Made by a program: the position numbers and the translations under genes
Shown: positions 1-8,463 of the stretch, one piece after another
How the letters are laid out: every line of letters begins with the position of its first letter
How positions within the stretch are numbered: the first letter of the stretch is position 1
Notes under the pieces: model-generated
The model's input: the letters and a program-made list of their open reading frames with translations, nothing else
Told to the model about the DNA's origin: nothing
Databases searched by the model: none
Assembly: GCA_050289805.1 (NCBI GenBank)
Contig: JBNKGL010000008.1
Span: forward strand, 83,853-147,852
Length of the DNA stretch: 64,000 bases
Direction: 5' to 3'
Origin: JAUILA01 sp050289805
GTDB taxonomy: Bacteria; Bacteroidota; Bacteroidia; Cytophagales; Cyclobacteriaceae

Positions 1-2422
1 TTTTGGATTAGGTGCCAGGGTTTCAGTGTACTTTAATGGTGAACAACAGGTGAGCCAGGTAAGGGCAGGAACGGGCTGGGCAAGCCAGAATGGTTACCGC
101 CAATATTTCGGGCTGGGTTCTGCTGAACAGGTAGACTCAGTCGTTATTCACTGGCCTGATGGATCACAAACCCGCCAATATCCGCCACAGATCAATCAGC
201 GGTATATCGCGTCACAGTCTGGTGAGCTTTTACCCTATAATCCCGATGTATTCAACAACCTCATTACTTCTTCGTCCTTGGGATCTTTACCAGCAGGTAT
301 TTTACCGCCATTGCCAGACTCAGAAAAAAGTATTGCACGGCAATGGAATGAAGCATTATTATTTGCAATACGGAATGATCTTGCCAGGCCTACCGTTCAT
401 GCCCGTAATTTGTTTCATCTTTCAATAGCCATGTATGATGCCTGGGCTGCGTATGGTGGCAATACATATCTGTTAGGCAAAAACTTAGGCTCTTACCACA
501 GTGAATATGAGGGTATTGACATGCCCATGGAAACGGAGGCTGCAAGGAATAAAGCAATTAGCTATGCAGCGTATCGGCTGCTGGATTACAGGTTTGAAAA
601 ATCACCTGGCAGTGGTGTATCCCGCGCCTACTTCAGGGCATTGATGGACAGACTTGGGTATGATATTAACTTTACAAGCTCGGGATATCTTACAGGTGAT
701 CCCGCCGCGCTGGGTAATTATATTGCGCGTGAGGTAATTAATTTTGGTAAATCCGATGGTTCGAATGAAGCGGGAAATTATTCCAATACATTTTATGAAC
801 CGGTAAATCAGCCATTGAACCCTTTTAATCCCGGAAATCCGGATATTGTTAATCCAAACAGGTGGCAGCCATTGCAGTTACAGAATTTTATTGACCAAAG
901 CGGCAATGCCGATGGTACAACACCACCATTTCTGGGCCCGGAATGGGGCAATGTAGTGCCCTTTGCGCTGGATACAACCAAGGCTCTGATCAGGAACAGG
1001 GATGGCCATGATTACCGAATCTTCCACGATCCCGGGGTTCCGGCGAAAATAGGGAACGAACCAGGTCTCTTAGATCCCTATAAATGGACTCATACGATGG
1101 TGAGCGTTTGGGGCTCCCATTTAGATCCTACCGATGGAGTCATGATCGATATATCACCTGCGTCTTTCGGAAACAACCGTGCATATCCGGGAGACCCTGA
1201 TGAATACAAGGATTTTTACGACTATTTCAACGGTGGTGATACGGGAACCGGTTATGACCTGAATCCGGTTACCGGGGTACCATACGAACCACAGGTTGTT
1301 CCACGCGGTGATTTCAGCCGGGTGCTGGCCGAATTTTGGGCTGATGGTCCAGACTCGGAGACACCTCCCGGTCATTGGTTCACCCTGCTGAATGACGTTT
1401 CCGACCATCCTGAATTCGAGCGACGATGGCAAGGGATTGGCGAGTTTCTTGAGCCTCTTGAATATGATGTAAAGGCCTATCTCGCAATGGGTGGAGCCAT
1501 GCACGACGCGGCGGTAACGTCATGGTCTATCAAGGGATATTATGATTATGTTCGCCCTATTTCCGCTATCCGGTATATGGCGTCAAAAGGTCAGTCATCT
1601 GATCAGACACTTCCTTCCTATGATCCTCATGGGTTACCGTTGCTCGACGGGTTTGTGGAGTTGGTTTTCCCAGGGGATCCTCTTGAAGGTGTGACCGGGG
1701 AGAATATTCATAAAATTAAACTTTACACGTGGCGCGGCCATGATTATATTGACAATCCCGAGACGGATGATGCCGGTGTAGGCTGGATCCTGGCGGAAAA
1801 CTGGTTCTCATACCAGCGACCAACATTCGTAACGCCTCCTTTTGCCGGGTATATTTCCGGACATTCAACGTTTTCGAGTGCAGGGGCAGAGGTATTAACC
1901 CTTATCACCGGTAGCGAGTATTTTCCGGGTGGACTGGGTGAATATGTAGCCAGGAAGAATGAATTCCTGGTTTTTGAGGAGGGTCCCAGTACAGATATCA
2001 TTTTACAATGGGCGCGATACCGGGATGCATCTGATCAAAGCAGTATGTCCAGGATTTGGGGCGGAATACATCCACCAGAAGATGATATACCGGGACGGCG
2101 AATCGGGATTGAAATTGGCAGGGATGCCGTTCAACTCGCTGGCGATATATTCAATAATCAGCTGGTTACATCGCTTGAAATGCCAGTGTCCGTCTCGTCG
2201 GTTTATCCGAATCCATTGTCCAGGAATGGTGTATTGAATGTCCTCACCAGGGGCAGTTCGATTTTCACACTCATGGATCTTTCTGGAAGGATTATTTCTG
2301 AACAGATTTTGGGCGATGGTTCCCGGCATGAAATTTCATTTTCTGACATTAATCCCGGACTTTACCTTATTTCTATCAAAGGCAGCAGTGGTTCTGAAAT
2401 CTTCCGCCTGGTCATCAAATGA
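1..2422 (+). CDS. ASPIC/UnbV-vanadium haloperoxidase (PAP2-type) fusion, T9SS cargo, 5' partial
   Basis: The reading frame is open from the first base, so the true start lies outside the window. The first 65 or so visible residues read as an ASPIC/UnbV domain (GLGARVSVYFNG, then VVIHWPDGSQTR), which normally follows FG-GAP repeats. Next comes a complete vanadium haloperoxidase/PAP2 domain. Counting from the GTG at base 26, it holds K503-X6-R510-P, the SGHS box with H613, and SR-X5-H682-X3-D. These residues bind vanadate or phosphate in the family. The last 75 residues (VYPNPL ... GLYLISIKG ... FRLVIK) are a type A T9SS sorting domain, so the protein should be exported to the cell surface. Haloperoxidases oxidise halides with peroxide, but acid phosphatase activity cannot be excluded from motifs alone. 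A paralogue lies at 10417-12615 on the other strand. Confidence 0.88.
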   Translation, partial: FGLGARVSVYFNGEQQVSQVRAGTGWASQNGYRQYFGLGSAEQVDSVVIHWPDGSQTRQYPPQINQRYIASQSGELLPYNPDVFNNLITSSSLGSLPAGILPPLPDSEKSIARQWNEALLFAIRNDLARPTVHARNLFHLSIAMYDAWAAYGGNTYLLGKNLGSYHSEYEGIDMPMETEAARNKAISYAAYRLLDYRFEKSPGSGVSRAYFRALMDRLGYDINFTSSGYLTGDPAALGNYIAREVINFGKSDGSNEAGNYSNTFYEPVNQPLNPFNPGNPDIVNPNRWQPLQLQNFIDQSGNADGTTPPFLGPEWGNVVPFALDTTKALIRNRDGHDYRIFHDPGVPAKIGNEPGLLDPYKWTHTMVSVWGSHLDPTDGVMIDISPASFGNNRAYPGDPDEYKDFYDYFNGGDTGTGYDLNPVTGVPYEPQVVPRGDFSRVLAEFWADGPDSETPPGHWFTLLNDVSDHPEFERRWQGIGEFLEPLEYDVKAYLAMGGAMHDAAVTSWSIKGYYDYVRPISAIRYMASKGQSSDQTLPSYDPHGLPLLDGFVELVFPGDPLEGVTGENIHKIKLYTWRGHDYIDNPETDDAGVGWILAENWFSYQRPTFVTPPFAGYISGHSTFSSAGAEVLTLITGSEYFPGGLGEYVARKNEFLVFEEGPSTDIILQWARYRDASDQSSMSRIWGGIHPPEDDIPGRRIGIEIGRDAVQLAGDIFNNQLVTSLEMPVSVSSVYPNPLSRNGVLNVLTRGSSIFTLMDLSGRIISEQILGDGSRHEISFSDINPGLYLISIKGSSGSEIFRLVIK

Positions 2423-2565
2423 TGGTTTTATTTTGATTCTCTTCAGCAGACCCGGTTGCTATCGTTGCCCAGTGGCAAATAGGAGGGGTTTATATTGCTT
2501 TTATGCCTAAACTTCGTGAACTTTAATAGTACTCATTTTTCTTTTTTGCATAAAATACTTCCATT

Positions 2566-3021
2566 ATGGCAAATTACACCTTAAACGTAAATGGCAAGAG
2601 CCAGACTGTTGAGGCAGATCCCACAACACCCATACTTTGGGTTCTTCGGGATAACCTCCGGCTGGTTGGAACCAAGTTTGGTTGTGGCATCGCTCAATGC
2701 GGCGCCTGTACTGTTCATCTTGACGGAGCGGCTGTACGTTCTTGTTCACTTCCCATTTCTGCGGTTGGCGATAAAAAAATCACCACAATTGAAGGGCTTT
2801 CAGAAGACGGAAGTCATCCCTTACAGCAGGCCTGGCTGGAACATGATGTTCCACAATGCGGATACTGTCAGGTTGGTCAGATAATGAATGCTGCTGCACT
2901 TCTTCAGCGGAACCCGTCTCCAAGTGATGCGGAAATTGAGGCCTCTATGGCCGGAAATATTTGTCGGTGCGGTACCTATACCCGAATTAAGGCAGCTATC
3001 AAAACAGCTTCCAATACCTGA
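2566..3021 (+). CDS. iorA: Isoquinoline 1-oxidoreductase-type alpha subunit, [2Fe-2S] protein
   Basis: This 151-residue protein carries two [2Fe-2S] clusters and passes electrons away from the molybdenum subunit encoded next. The N-terminal plant-ferredoxin-like cluster is ligated by C40, C45, C48 and C60 (FGCGIAQCGACTV). The C-terminal helical cluster is ligated by C98, C101, C133 and C135 (CGYCQVGQ, NICRCGTY). The length and the eight cysteines fit the small subunit of xanthine dehydrogenase-family enzymes of the IorAB type. The beta subunit follows after 32 bases, so the two are probably co-transcribed. There is no medium FAD subunit nearby, which also fits IorAB. The substrate is unknown; many homologues carry the isoquinoline name without evidence. 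Confidence 0.9.
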   Translation: MANYTLNVNGKSQTVEADPTTPILWVLRDNLRLVGTKFGCGIAQCGACTVHLDGAAVRSCSLPISAVGDKKITTIEGLSEDGSHPLQQAWLEHDVPQCGYCQVGQIMNAAALLQRNPSPSDAEIEASMAGNICRCGTYTRIKAAIKTASNT

Positions 3022-3053
3022 TTTTTCATACTTCTCAAACAACTAACCTGATC

Positions 3054-5243
3054 ATGATCAAAGAAAAAAATAAACTGAACAGAAGAACCTTTCTGAAGGC
3101 ATCAGCGATGGCAGGAGGAGGTATGATGATCACCTTTAACTGGTTAACAGCCTGTAAACCAACTCCGGAACAGGTAGCCTCGTTACCCAAAGACTGGTTT
3201 GATATTAACGCCTATCTGAAGATTGCAGATAATGGAATGGTGACCATCTTTTCGCCGAACCCGGAAATCGGACAAAATGTAAAGACATCCATGCCAATGA
3301 TTATTGCCGAAGAGCTTGATGTTGACTGGAATGACGTTACCGTAGAACAGGCGGGGCTTGATGTCTCTAAATTCACACGCCAGCTGGCAGGTGGTAGTCA
3401 GTCGATTCGTCTGGGCTGGGAAAGCTTGCGAATGGCAGGTGCAACTGCACGCAGTATGCTAATCCAGGCCGCAGCACAGGAGTGGCAGGTTCCCGCATCC
3501 GAAATAACGACTTCAATGGGCAAACTCAAGCATGGTGATAAGGAATTATCCTATGGTGAAGTGGCCTCTATTGCAGGTACGCTTGCTGTGCCCGAAGAAG
3601 TGACCCTGAAAGACCCGAAAGATTTTAAAATTATTGGTACATCCAGGAAAAACGTAGATGCACCTAAAATTGTAACCGGGCAACCATTGTATGGAATTGA
3701 TACCTACAAGGATGGAATGCTTATGGCAATGATCATTCATCCGCCGGCTTTCGGCATGAAGGTGAAATCCGTAAATGCCGACAAAGCGAAGGCGATGCCG
3801 GGAATAAAGGATGTGTTTACCATCAATGTAAGACCCGAAGGTGCAGAAATGCAATGGTCTGATGTAAATGCTTTTCCGGAGCTTGTGGTCGTTGCGGGTG
3901 AAGGCACCTGGAATGTTCTGCAGGCAAAAAGGGCTGTGGAAGTGGAATGGGAAAGAACATCTCCTGCTGAAAGCACCTCGGATCACGAGGAAGGCCTCAC
4001 CAAGCTTATTTCCGCTCCTGCCAGGGAAGCGGAGCGGGTTGATGGGGATCCGGATGGAGCCTTCAAACGTGCCGCCAAAGTAATCGAGCGAACCTACAGT
4101 GCTCCTTTCCTTGCTCATAATACAATGGAGCCTATGAACTTCTTTGCGGATGTGAGAAACGGTAAAGCCGAATTACTCGGTCCAATCCAGACACCTGAAT
4201 ATCTCAGCAAGACAGTTTCTGCCGTTCTCGATATTCCAGAGGACAATATCTCCATAATGATGACCCGTCAGGGGGGAGGTTTTGGCCGACGTTTGTATGG
4301 TAATTTCGGATTGGAAGCAGCCGTTATTTCGCAGAAACTACAAGCACCAGTAAAGCTTCTTTACACCCGTGAAGATGATATGACACAGGGTACTTACCGA
4401 CCCAGCTATAAGATTCTCTATCGTGCAGCACTGGATGAAAATAATAATCTTATTGGATTCCATTCCCGCGGTGCCGGGGTTCAGGGAGGTCCGCTGTTCG
4501 CGAACCGTTATCCGGCCGGTGCAGTGGAAAACTACATTTGTGAAAACCTGAACCTGGAATCTAATATTTCGACCGGCGCATGGCGTGCACCAAGGTCAAA
4601 TTTTGTTGCAGGTGCGGAACAGGCATTTCTTGATGAAGTAGCAGAAGCTGCTGGAAAAGATCCTATTGAATTCCGGCTTGAACTATTTGATCGTGCCATA
4701 AAGGATCCAATAGGTGAAAATAATGATTATGAAGCGGAAAGATACGCTGGGGTCCTGAAACTCGTAAAGGAAAAATCCGGATGGGGTAAAGACACTCCCG
4801 GTGTTTATCGCGGAGTGGCTGCCTATTTCTGCCATAATTCCTATGTGGCCCAGGTCGTGGATATTATTCTCGATAACGGTCAGCCGCGTGTCAAGAAAGT
4901 GTGGTGCGCAGTTGATTGTGGCATTGTAGTAAATCCGGATGCAGCACGTAACCAGGTTGAAGGGGGAATCATTGACGGAATTGGTCATGCCATGTACAGT
5001 GCAATGACATTCCAGGATGGTGAACCCAGATCGAATAACTTTAATAGTTACAGGCTTATTCGACATAATGAGGCTCCATTGGAAGTTGAGACTTTCTTTG
5101 TAGATAATGGAATCGATCCTACAGGATTGGGTGAGCCTTCATTACCACCGGTAATGGGAGCACTGGCCAATGCAATGGCAAAACTTACGGGCGAACGTCT
5201 GTACGATCAGCCATATGTAAGCCATACCATGAAAATGGGATGA
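3054..5243 (+). CDS. iorB: Isoquinoline 1-oxidoreductase-type beta subunit, molybdopterin-binding, Tat lipoprotein
   Basis: This is the large catalytic subunit of a molybdenum hydroxylase, which would hydroxylate an N-heterocycle or oxidise an aldehyde at the Mo-pterin centre. The N-terminus has a twin-arginine motif (NRRTFLK) and then a hydrophobic stretch ending LTAC, so C34 may also be lipidated; the enzyme should work in the periplasm. Cofactor-binding motifs are GGGFGRRLYGNF near residue 410 and GAWRAPRSNF further on. The expected catalytic glutamate is E694 in GLGEPSLPPVMG. The 729-residue length is normal for IorB. It forms a two-gene operon with the [2Fe-2S] subunit, closed by a strong terminator. 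No molybdenum cofactor insertion gene lies nearby. Confidence 0.88.
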   Translation: MIKEKNKLNRRTFLKASAMAGGGMMITFNWLTACKPTPEQVASLPKDWFDINAYLKIADNGMVTIFSPNPEIGQNVKTSMPMIIAEELDVDWNDVTVEQAGLDVSKFTRQLAGGSQSIRLGWESLRMAGATARSMLIQAAAQEWQVPASEITTSMGKLKHGDKELSYGEVASIAGTLAVPEEVTLKDPKDFKIIGTSRKNVDAPKIVTGQPLYGIDTYKDGMLMAMIIHPPAFGMKVKSVNADKAKAMPGIKDVFTINVRPEGAEMQWSDVNAFPELVVVAGEGTWNVLQAKRAVEVEWERTSPAESTSDHEEGLTKLISAPAREAERVDGDPDGAFKRAAKVIERTYSAPFLAHNTMEPMNFFADVRNGKAELLGPIQTPEYLSKTVSAVLDIPEDNISIMMTRQGGGFGRRLYGNFGLEAAVISQKLQAPVKLLYTREDDMTQGTYRPSYKILYRAALDENNNLIGFHSRGAGVQGGPLFANRYPAGAVENYICENLNLESNISTGAWRAPRSNFVAGAEQAFLDEVAEAAGKDPIEFRLELFDRAIKDPIGENNDYEAERYAGVLKLVKEKSGWGKDTPGVYRGVAAYFCHNSYVAQVVDIILDNGQPRVKKVWCAVDCGIVVNPDAARNQVEGGIIDGIGHAMYSAMTFQDGEPRSNNFNSYRLIRHNEAPLEVETFFVDNGIDPTGLGEPSLPPVMGALANAMAKLTGERLYDQPYVSHTMKMG

Positions 5244-5262
5244 CAAACTTAAAATCCAAATT

Positions 5263-5295
5263 AAAAAAGAGAGCTGAAAATCAGCTCTCTTTTTT
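5263..5295 (+). terminator. Intrinsic terminator after iorAB
   Basis: A perfect 15-bp stem with a three-base AAA loop; the 3' arm ends in six T. It starts 20 bases after the iorB stop codon. The A-tract on the left arm would let it work in both directions, but no minus-strand gene ends here. Confidence 0.9.
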
Positions 5296-5296
5296 G

Positions 5297-5312
5297 TTTA
5301 ACAACTTTTAAC
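5297..5312 (+). promoter_or_regulatory. TTTAAC direct repeat upstream of the FtsX-like permease
   Basis: TTTAAC occurs at 5297 and again at 5307, ten bases apart, followed by ATTAA. A 10-11 bp spacing is typical of OmpR-type response regulator sites. A related TTAA array with the same spacing lies at 14737-14762, before the histidine kinase gene. That the two are sites for one regulator is an inference. Confidence 0.3.
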
Positions 5313-5376
5313 ATTAAAAATTTATCGCAGAGGTTCAGTTTTTGTATTATTGATTGGTCAAAAATTCAAAAACATC

Positions 5377-7824
5377 ATGTTTAAGCATATCATCAAAATT
5401 TCGCTCCGCAACCTATCCAGAACCCGGTTGTATTCCTTTATTAATATACTCGGACTTACCCTGGGCATAGCCTGTGCGATTCTGATCATCTTCTTTGTGA
5501 AGGATGAACTTACTTTCGATAGTTTTCACAGTAATAAAGATCGGCTCTACCGCCTGTTTTATGAGTCCGAAAGGATGGACGGATCACTGGGAAAAAGCCC
5601 GATGGTACCCATCATCATGGGCCAGGAGATCCTGAGTAATTATCCGGAAGTCCAGGCTAAATCTATCTGGTATGAGTTTAGCAGTGAAGTTGATGCTAAT
5701 GGCGAATCATTTGAAGAGTCGTTAAATCTGGTAGATTCATCATTTCTATCCATGTTTGATTTTGAAGTAATATCCGGAAGCGCCGTCAGGGCATTGGATG
5801 AACCCGGCGACCTTGTCATGACGGAAAGTATGGCAATAAAGTACTTTGGAAATACACAGGCCGCCGGTAATCCGCTGGCCATCATGATTGGTTCGGGTAA
5901 GAAGGAATTCATCGTTTCTGCGGTGGTAAAGGATCCTCCTTCGAATTCTTCGTTCCAGTTTAATGCGTTGCTGAATACATCACATGCAAAGGAGCTGATG
6001 CCGGAAGAGATGATGAATACCTGGCATTACATTGCTTCGGAATCGTATGTTTTACTTGAGCCTGATGCAGACGCTGAAAGCCTTATTGCTAAATTTCCGG
6101 CACTGGTAGAAAAGGCTATAGGGGAGGAGCGTGGTGATCGAACATTTGAAATTGGTCTTCAGCCCATTGGCGATATGCACCTGGATACAGATATGCCCCA
6201 GGGGATGGCACCTGTGAGTGATCCTAAATATACCTTTATCCTGTCGGCCATTTGTCTTTTAATCCTGATTATGGCCAGTATAAATTTTATGAACCTTTCC
6301 CTGGGAAGATCATTTGGCCGCGCACGAGAAATTGGCGTTAAGAAAGTTGTGGGAGTACAGCGTAACCAACTCATCTTCCAGTTTCTGGGGGAAGCGGTCA
6401 TACTCAGTTTAATTTCTCTTGTATTCGGACTTGTTCTGGCCTATTTCGCATTGCCATTTTTCAATGAATTATCCGGCAAGGAATTGGCGTTTAATTTGAA
6501 TTTCCAGGAAGTCCTCCTTTTCATAGGCCTTGCATTGCTGGTGGGGCTTTTGGCAGGAGCTTATCCGGCCATTGTCATTTCGGGTTTCAAACCTGTGAAT
6601 ATACTCAAAGGGAATCTGATGGTCGGTTCCGGAAGACAAAATATCCGGAAGGGTCTGATTACAGTGCAGTTGATCCTGTCTGTATTTCTTATTACAACGG
6701 TTCTTTTTATGAAAAATCAGCTCAACTATATGCAGGATAAGAATCTTGGTTTTAACAGGGAACAGCTGGTTGCTTTACCCATCACGGTAAATGATTCCAG
6801 AGGCTTCATGGATATCATTACAAAGGGTTGGGAAAAGGCTATGAGGGGAGAGAAGGCCATCCAATCCCTGTCTTCGGTAGAGAATGTGGCCGTGAGCTGT
6901 CAGAATTTTGAAGAAGGTTCCTGGATGGAGGCAAGTTATATGGATGAAACACAAACCATGCATAATTTCTATTTCAATGTTGTGGACCCGTCCTATATTG
7001 AAACACTTGAAATTGAAATATTGGCAGGCCGGAATTTTCGACCATCAGACCCTTCAGACGAACGACGGTCGGTGATTGTGAACGAGGCATTTGTAAAGGA
7101 ATTCAATCTTGAAAGCGCCCTTGGCGAAAGAATACCTAATGAAGCATTCGGTGATCATGAAATAATTGGAGTTGTGAAGGATTTTAATTTTGCTTCCCTG
7201 CACAGTAAGGTCGAACCGCTTGCTTTGGTGATTAACCCTCAAATTATATTGCAGGGAATTCATGGTCTAAGTATTAATTCTTCTATAGAACCAAAGTTAA
7301 TGGTTCGTCTTAAAGCAGGCCAGACTGCCGCGGGCGTGGAAGATCTGAAAAATGCCTGGAATGAAATTTATCCGGATGACCCCATAAACCTGAGTTTTGT
7401 TGATGATACCATTCAGGCTCAATATCAGCGGGAAGGAAACCTGAATACCATCATTGTTACCGCTACACTGATTTCTGTATTGATTGGCGCACTGGGGCTA
7501 TTTGGTTTGGCCGTATTGACCATGAATGCGCGAAGAAAAGAAATTGGTATTCGTAAAGTGTTGGGTGCGGGTATCAGCAATATGATCCTTGAACTTAGTA
7601 AATCATATCTTCTCCTGGTTGTACTGGCAACGCTCTTATCCATACCGATAACGTACTATTTTGTAAGCCAGTGGCTGGACAACTTTGAATTTAAAATTCC
7701 GATCGATGCATTTACCTATGTGGGCGGGGGAATTATTTTGTTCGGAGTGGCCCTTGTGATTTTAGTATTTCAGTCGGTACGCGTATTGCAGGATAACCCG
7801 GTAAATGCACTGAGATCTGAATAG
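5377..7824 (+). CDS. FtsX/MacB-like ABC transporter permease
   Basis: A large permease of the FtsX/MacB_PCD type: one TM helix near the N-terminus (residues 20-40), a MacB-type periplasmic domain, three TM helices around residues 280-420, then the same layout repeated in the C-terminal half (a fourth TM near 425, a second periplasmic domain, three TM helices at the end). Both halves carry the family signature, AREIGVKKVVG in the first and RRKEIGIRKVLGAG in the second. I chose the ATG at 5377 (MFKHIIKISLRNL), the usual N-terminus, rather than the in-frame TTG at 5350; this gives 815 residues. No ATPase partner is encoded beside it, which is common in Bacteroidota, where such permeases are scattered. 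The substrate is unknown. It converges with the acyltransferase gene, with two bases between them. Confidence 0.88.
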   Translation: MFKHIIKISLRNLSRTRLYSFINILGLTLGIACAILIIFFVKDELTFDSFHSNKDRLYRLFYESERMDGSLGKSPMVPIIMGQEILSNYPEVQAKSIWYEFSSEVDANGESFEESLNLVDSSFLSMFDFEVISGSAVRALDEPGDLVMTESMAIKYFGNTQAAGNPLAIMIGSGKKEFIVSAVVKDPPSNSSFQFNALLNTSHAKELMPEEMMNTWHYIASESYVLLEPDADAESLIAKFPALVEKAIGEERGDRTFEIGLQPIGDMHLDTDMPQGMAPVSDPKYTFILSAICLLILIMASINFMNLSLGRSFGRAREIGVKKVVGVQRNQLIFQFLGEAVILSLISLVFGLVLAYFALPFFNELSGKELAFNLNFQEVLLFIGLALLVGLLAGAYPAIVISGFKPVNILKGNLMVGSGRQNIRKGLITVQLILSVFLITTVLFMKNQLNYMQDKNLGFNREQLVALPITVNDSRGFMDIITKGWEKAMRGEKAIQSLSSVENVAVSCQNFEEGSWMEASYMDETQTMHNFYFNVVDPSYIETLEIEILAGRNFRPSDPSDERRSVIVNEAFVKEFNLESALGERIPNEAFGDHEIIGVVKDFNFASLHSKVEPLALVINPQIILQGIHGLSINSSIEPKLMVRLKAGQTAAGVEDLKNAWNEIYPDDPINLSFVDDTIQAQYQREGNLNTIIVTATLISVLIGALGLFGLAVLTMNARRKEIGIRKVLGAGISNMILELSKSYLLLVVLATLLSIPITYYFVSQWLDNFEFKIPIDAFTYVGGGIILFGVALVILVFQSVRVLQDNPVNALRSE

Positions 7825-7826
7825 CC

Positions 7827-8411
7827 TTACCTGTACCTGTGGTCCAGGGTGAATTTTGCCGGGTGCTTAGGCGATTTGTCGGAATAAAAATCCATAATGA
7901 TCTTCATGTCCTGCTCAATATTACCAGAGGGCATGAAGCACATACCAATACCGGCTACTTTTTCTTTGTAATCCAGGTAGGAAAGGCATAACGGAACTTC
8001 TGCTTTCAGGGCTGAATAGTAAAATCCTGTTTTCCACTTGGTCACTCTGGATCTTGTGCCCTCGGCTGTAACCAGGACTGTTAAAGGAAGATTTTCCGGA
8101 TGCGTGAAAAAATCCGCCATGATTTCGGTCATACTGGGCCGTTCTTCTCCTGGCTTTCGTGGTGAACGGTCAATCCATAGTGCCCCCATCGAAGCGATCA
8201 GGGATCCTAAAGGAAACCGGTTGAATTCCTTTTTGATCGTAAAACGAACATTAACGCCCAACATATCCAGCGCAGCGATGGCATATACAAAATCCCAATT
8301 ACTTGTGTGGGGGGCCGCAAGCATGATGCAATTGTAGGACTCTGCGGGAATACCGTGTGACAGCTTCCACCCATTAATTTTGAATAAGAATCGAAAGAAA
8401 GCTTTTACCAT
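7827..8411 (-). CDS. PlsC-like lysophospholipid acyltransferase family protein
   Basis: The 194-residue protein carries acyltransferase motif I, HTSNWD (H35, D40), and the EGTRS box (E117-R120) that binds the phosphate of the acceptor. It would transfer an acyl chain onto a glycerophospholipid or a related acceptor at the cytoplasmic face of the inner membrane. It is shorter than typical PlsC and resembles the compact 1-acyl-glycerol-3-phosphate acyltransferase relatives often seen in Bacteroidota. It lies last in a minus-strand run, 52 bases after the BamA/TamA-like gene. The exact acceptor cannot be told. Confidence 0.85.
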   Translation of the reverse strand: MVKAFFRFLFKINGWKLSHGIPAESYNCIMLAAPHTSNWDFVYAIAALDMLGVNVRFTIKKEFNRFPLGSLIASMGALWIDRSPRKPGEERPSMTEIMADFFTHPENLPLTVLVTAEGTRSRVTKWKTGFYYSALKAEVPLCLSYLDYKEKVAGIGMCFMPSGNIEQDMKIIMDFYSDKSPKHPAKFTLDHRYR

Positions 8412-8463
8412 AGGTGCAAAGGATATCCGAAATAAGGATTTAATATTCAGTAAATCAAAGCGA

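Noticed and set aside
2465..2478. Small hairpin TTGCC-CAGT-GGCAA after the first haloperoxidase gene
   Set aside because: The stem is only 5 bp and no T-run follows, so I do not call a terminator.
3546..4118. 190-residue minus-strand frame inside iorB
   Set aside because: It lies within a well-supported coding gene and has no recognisable domain.
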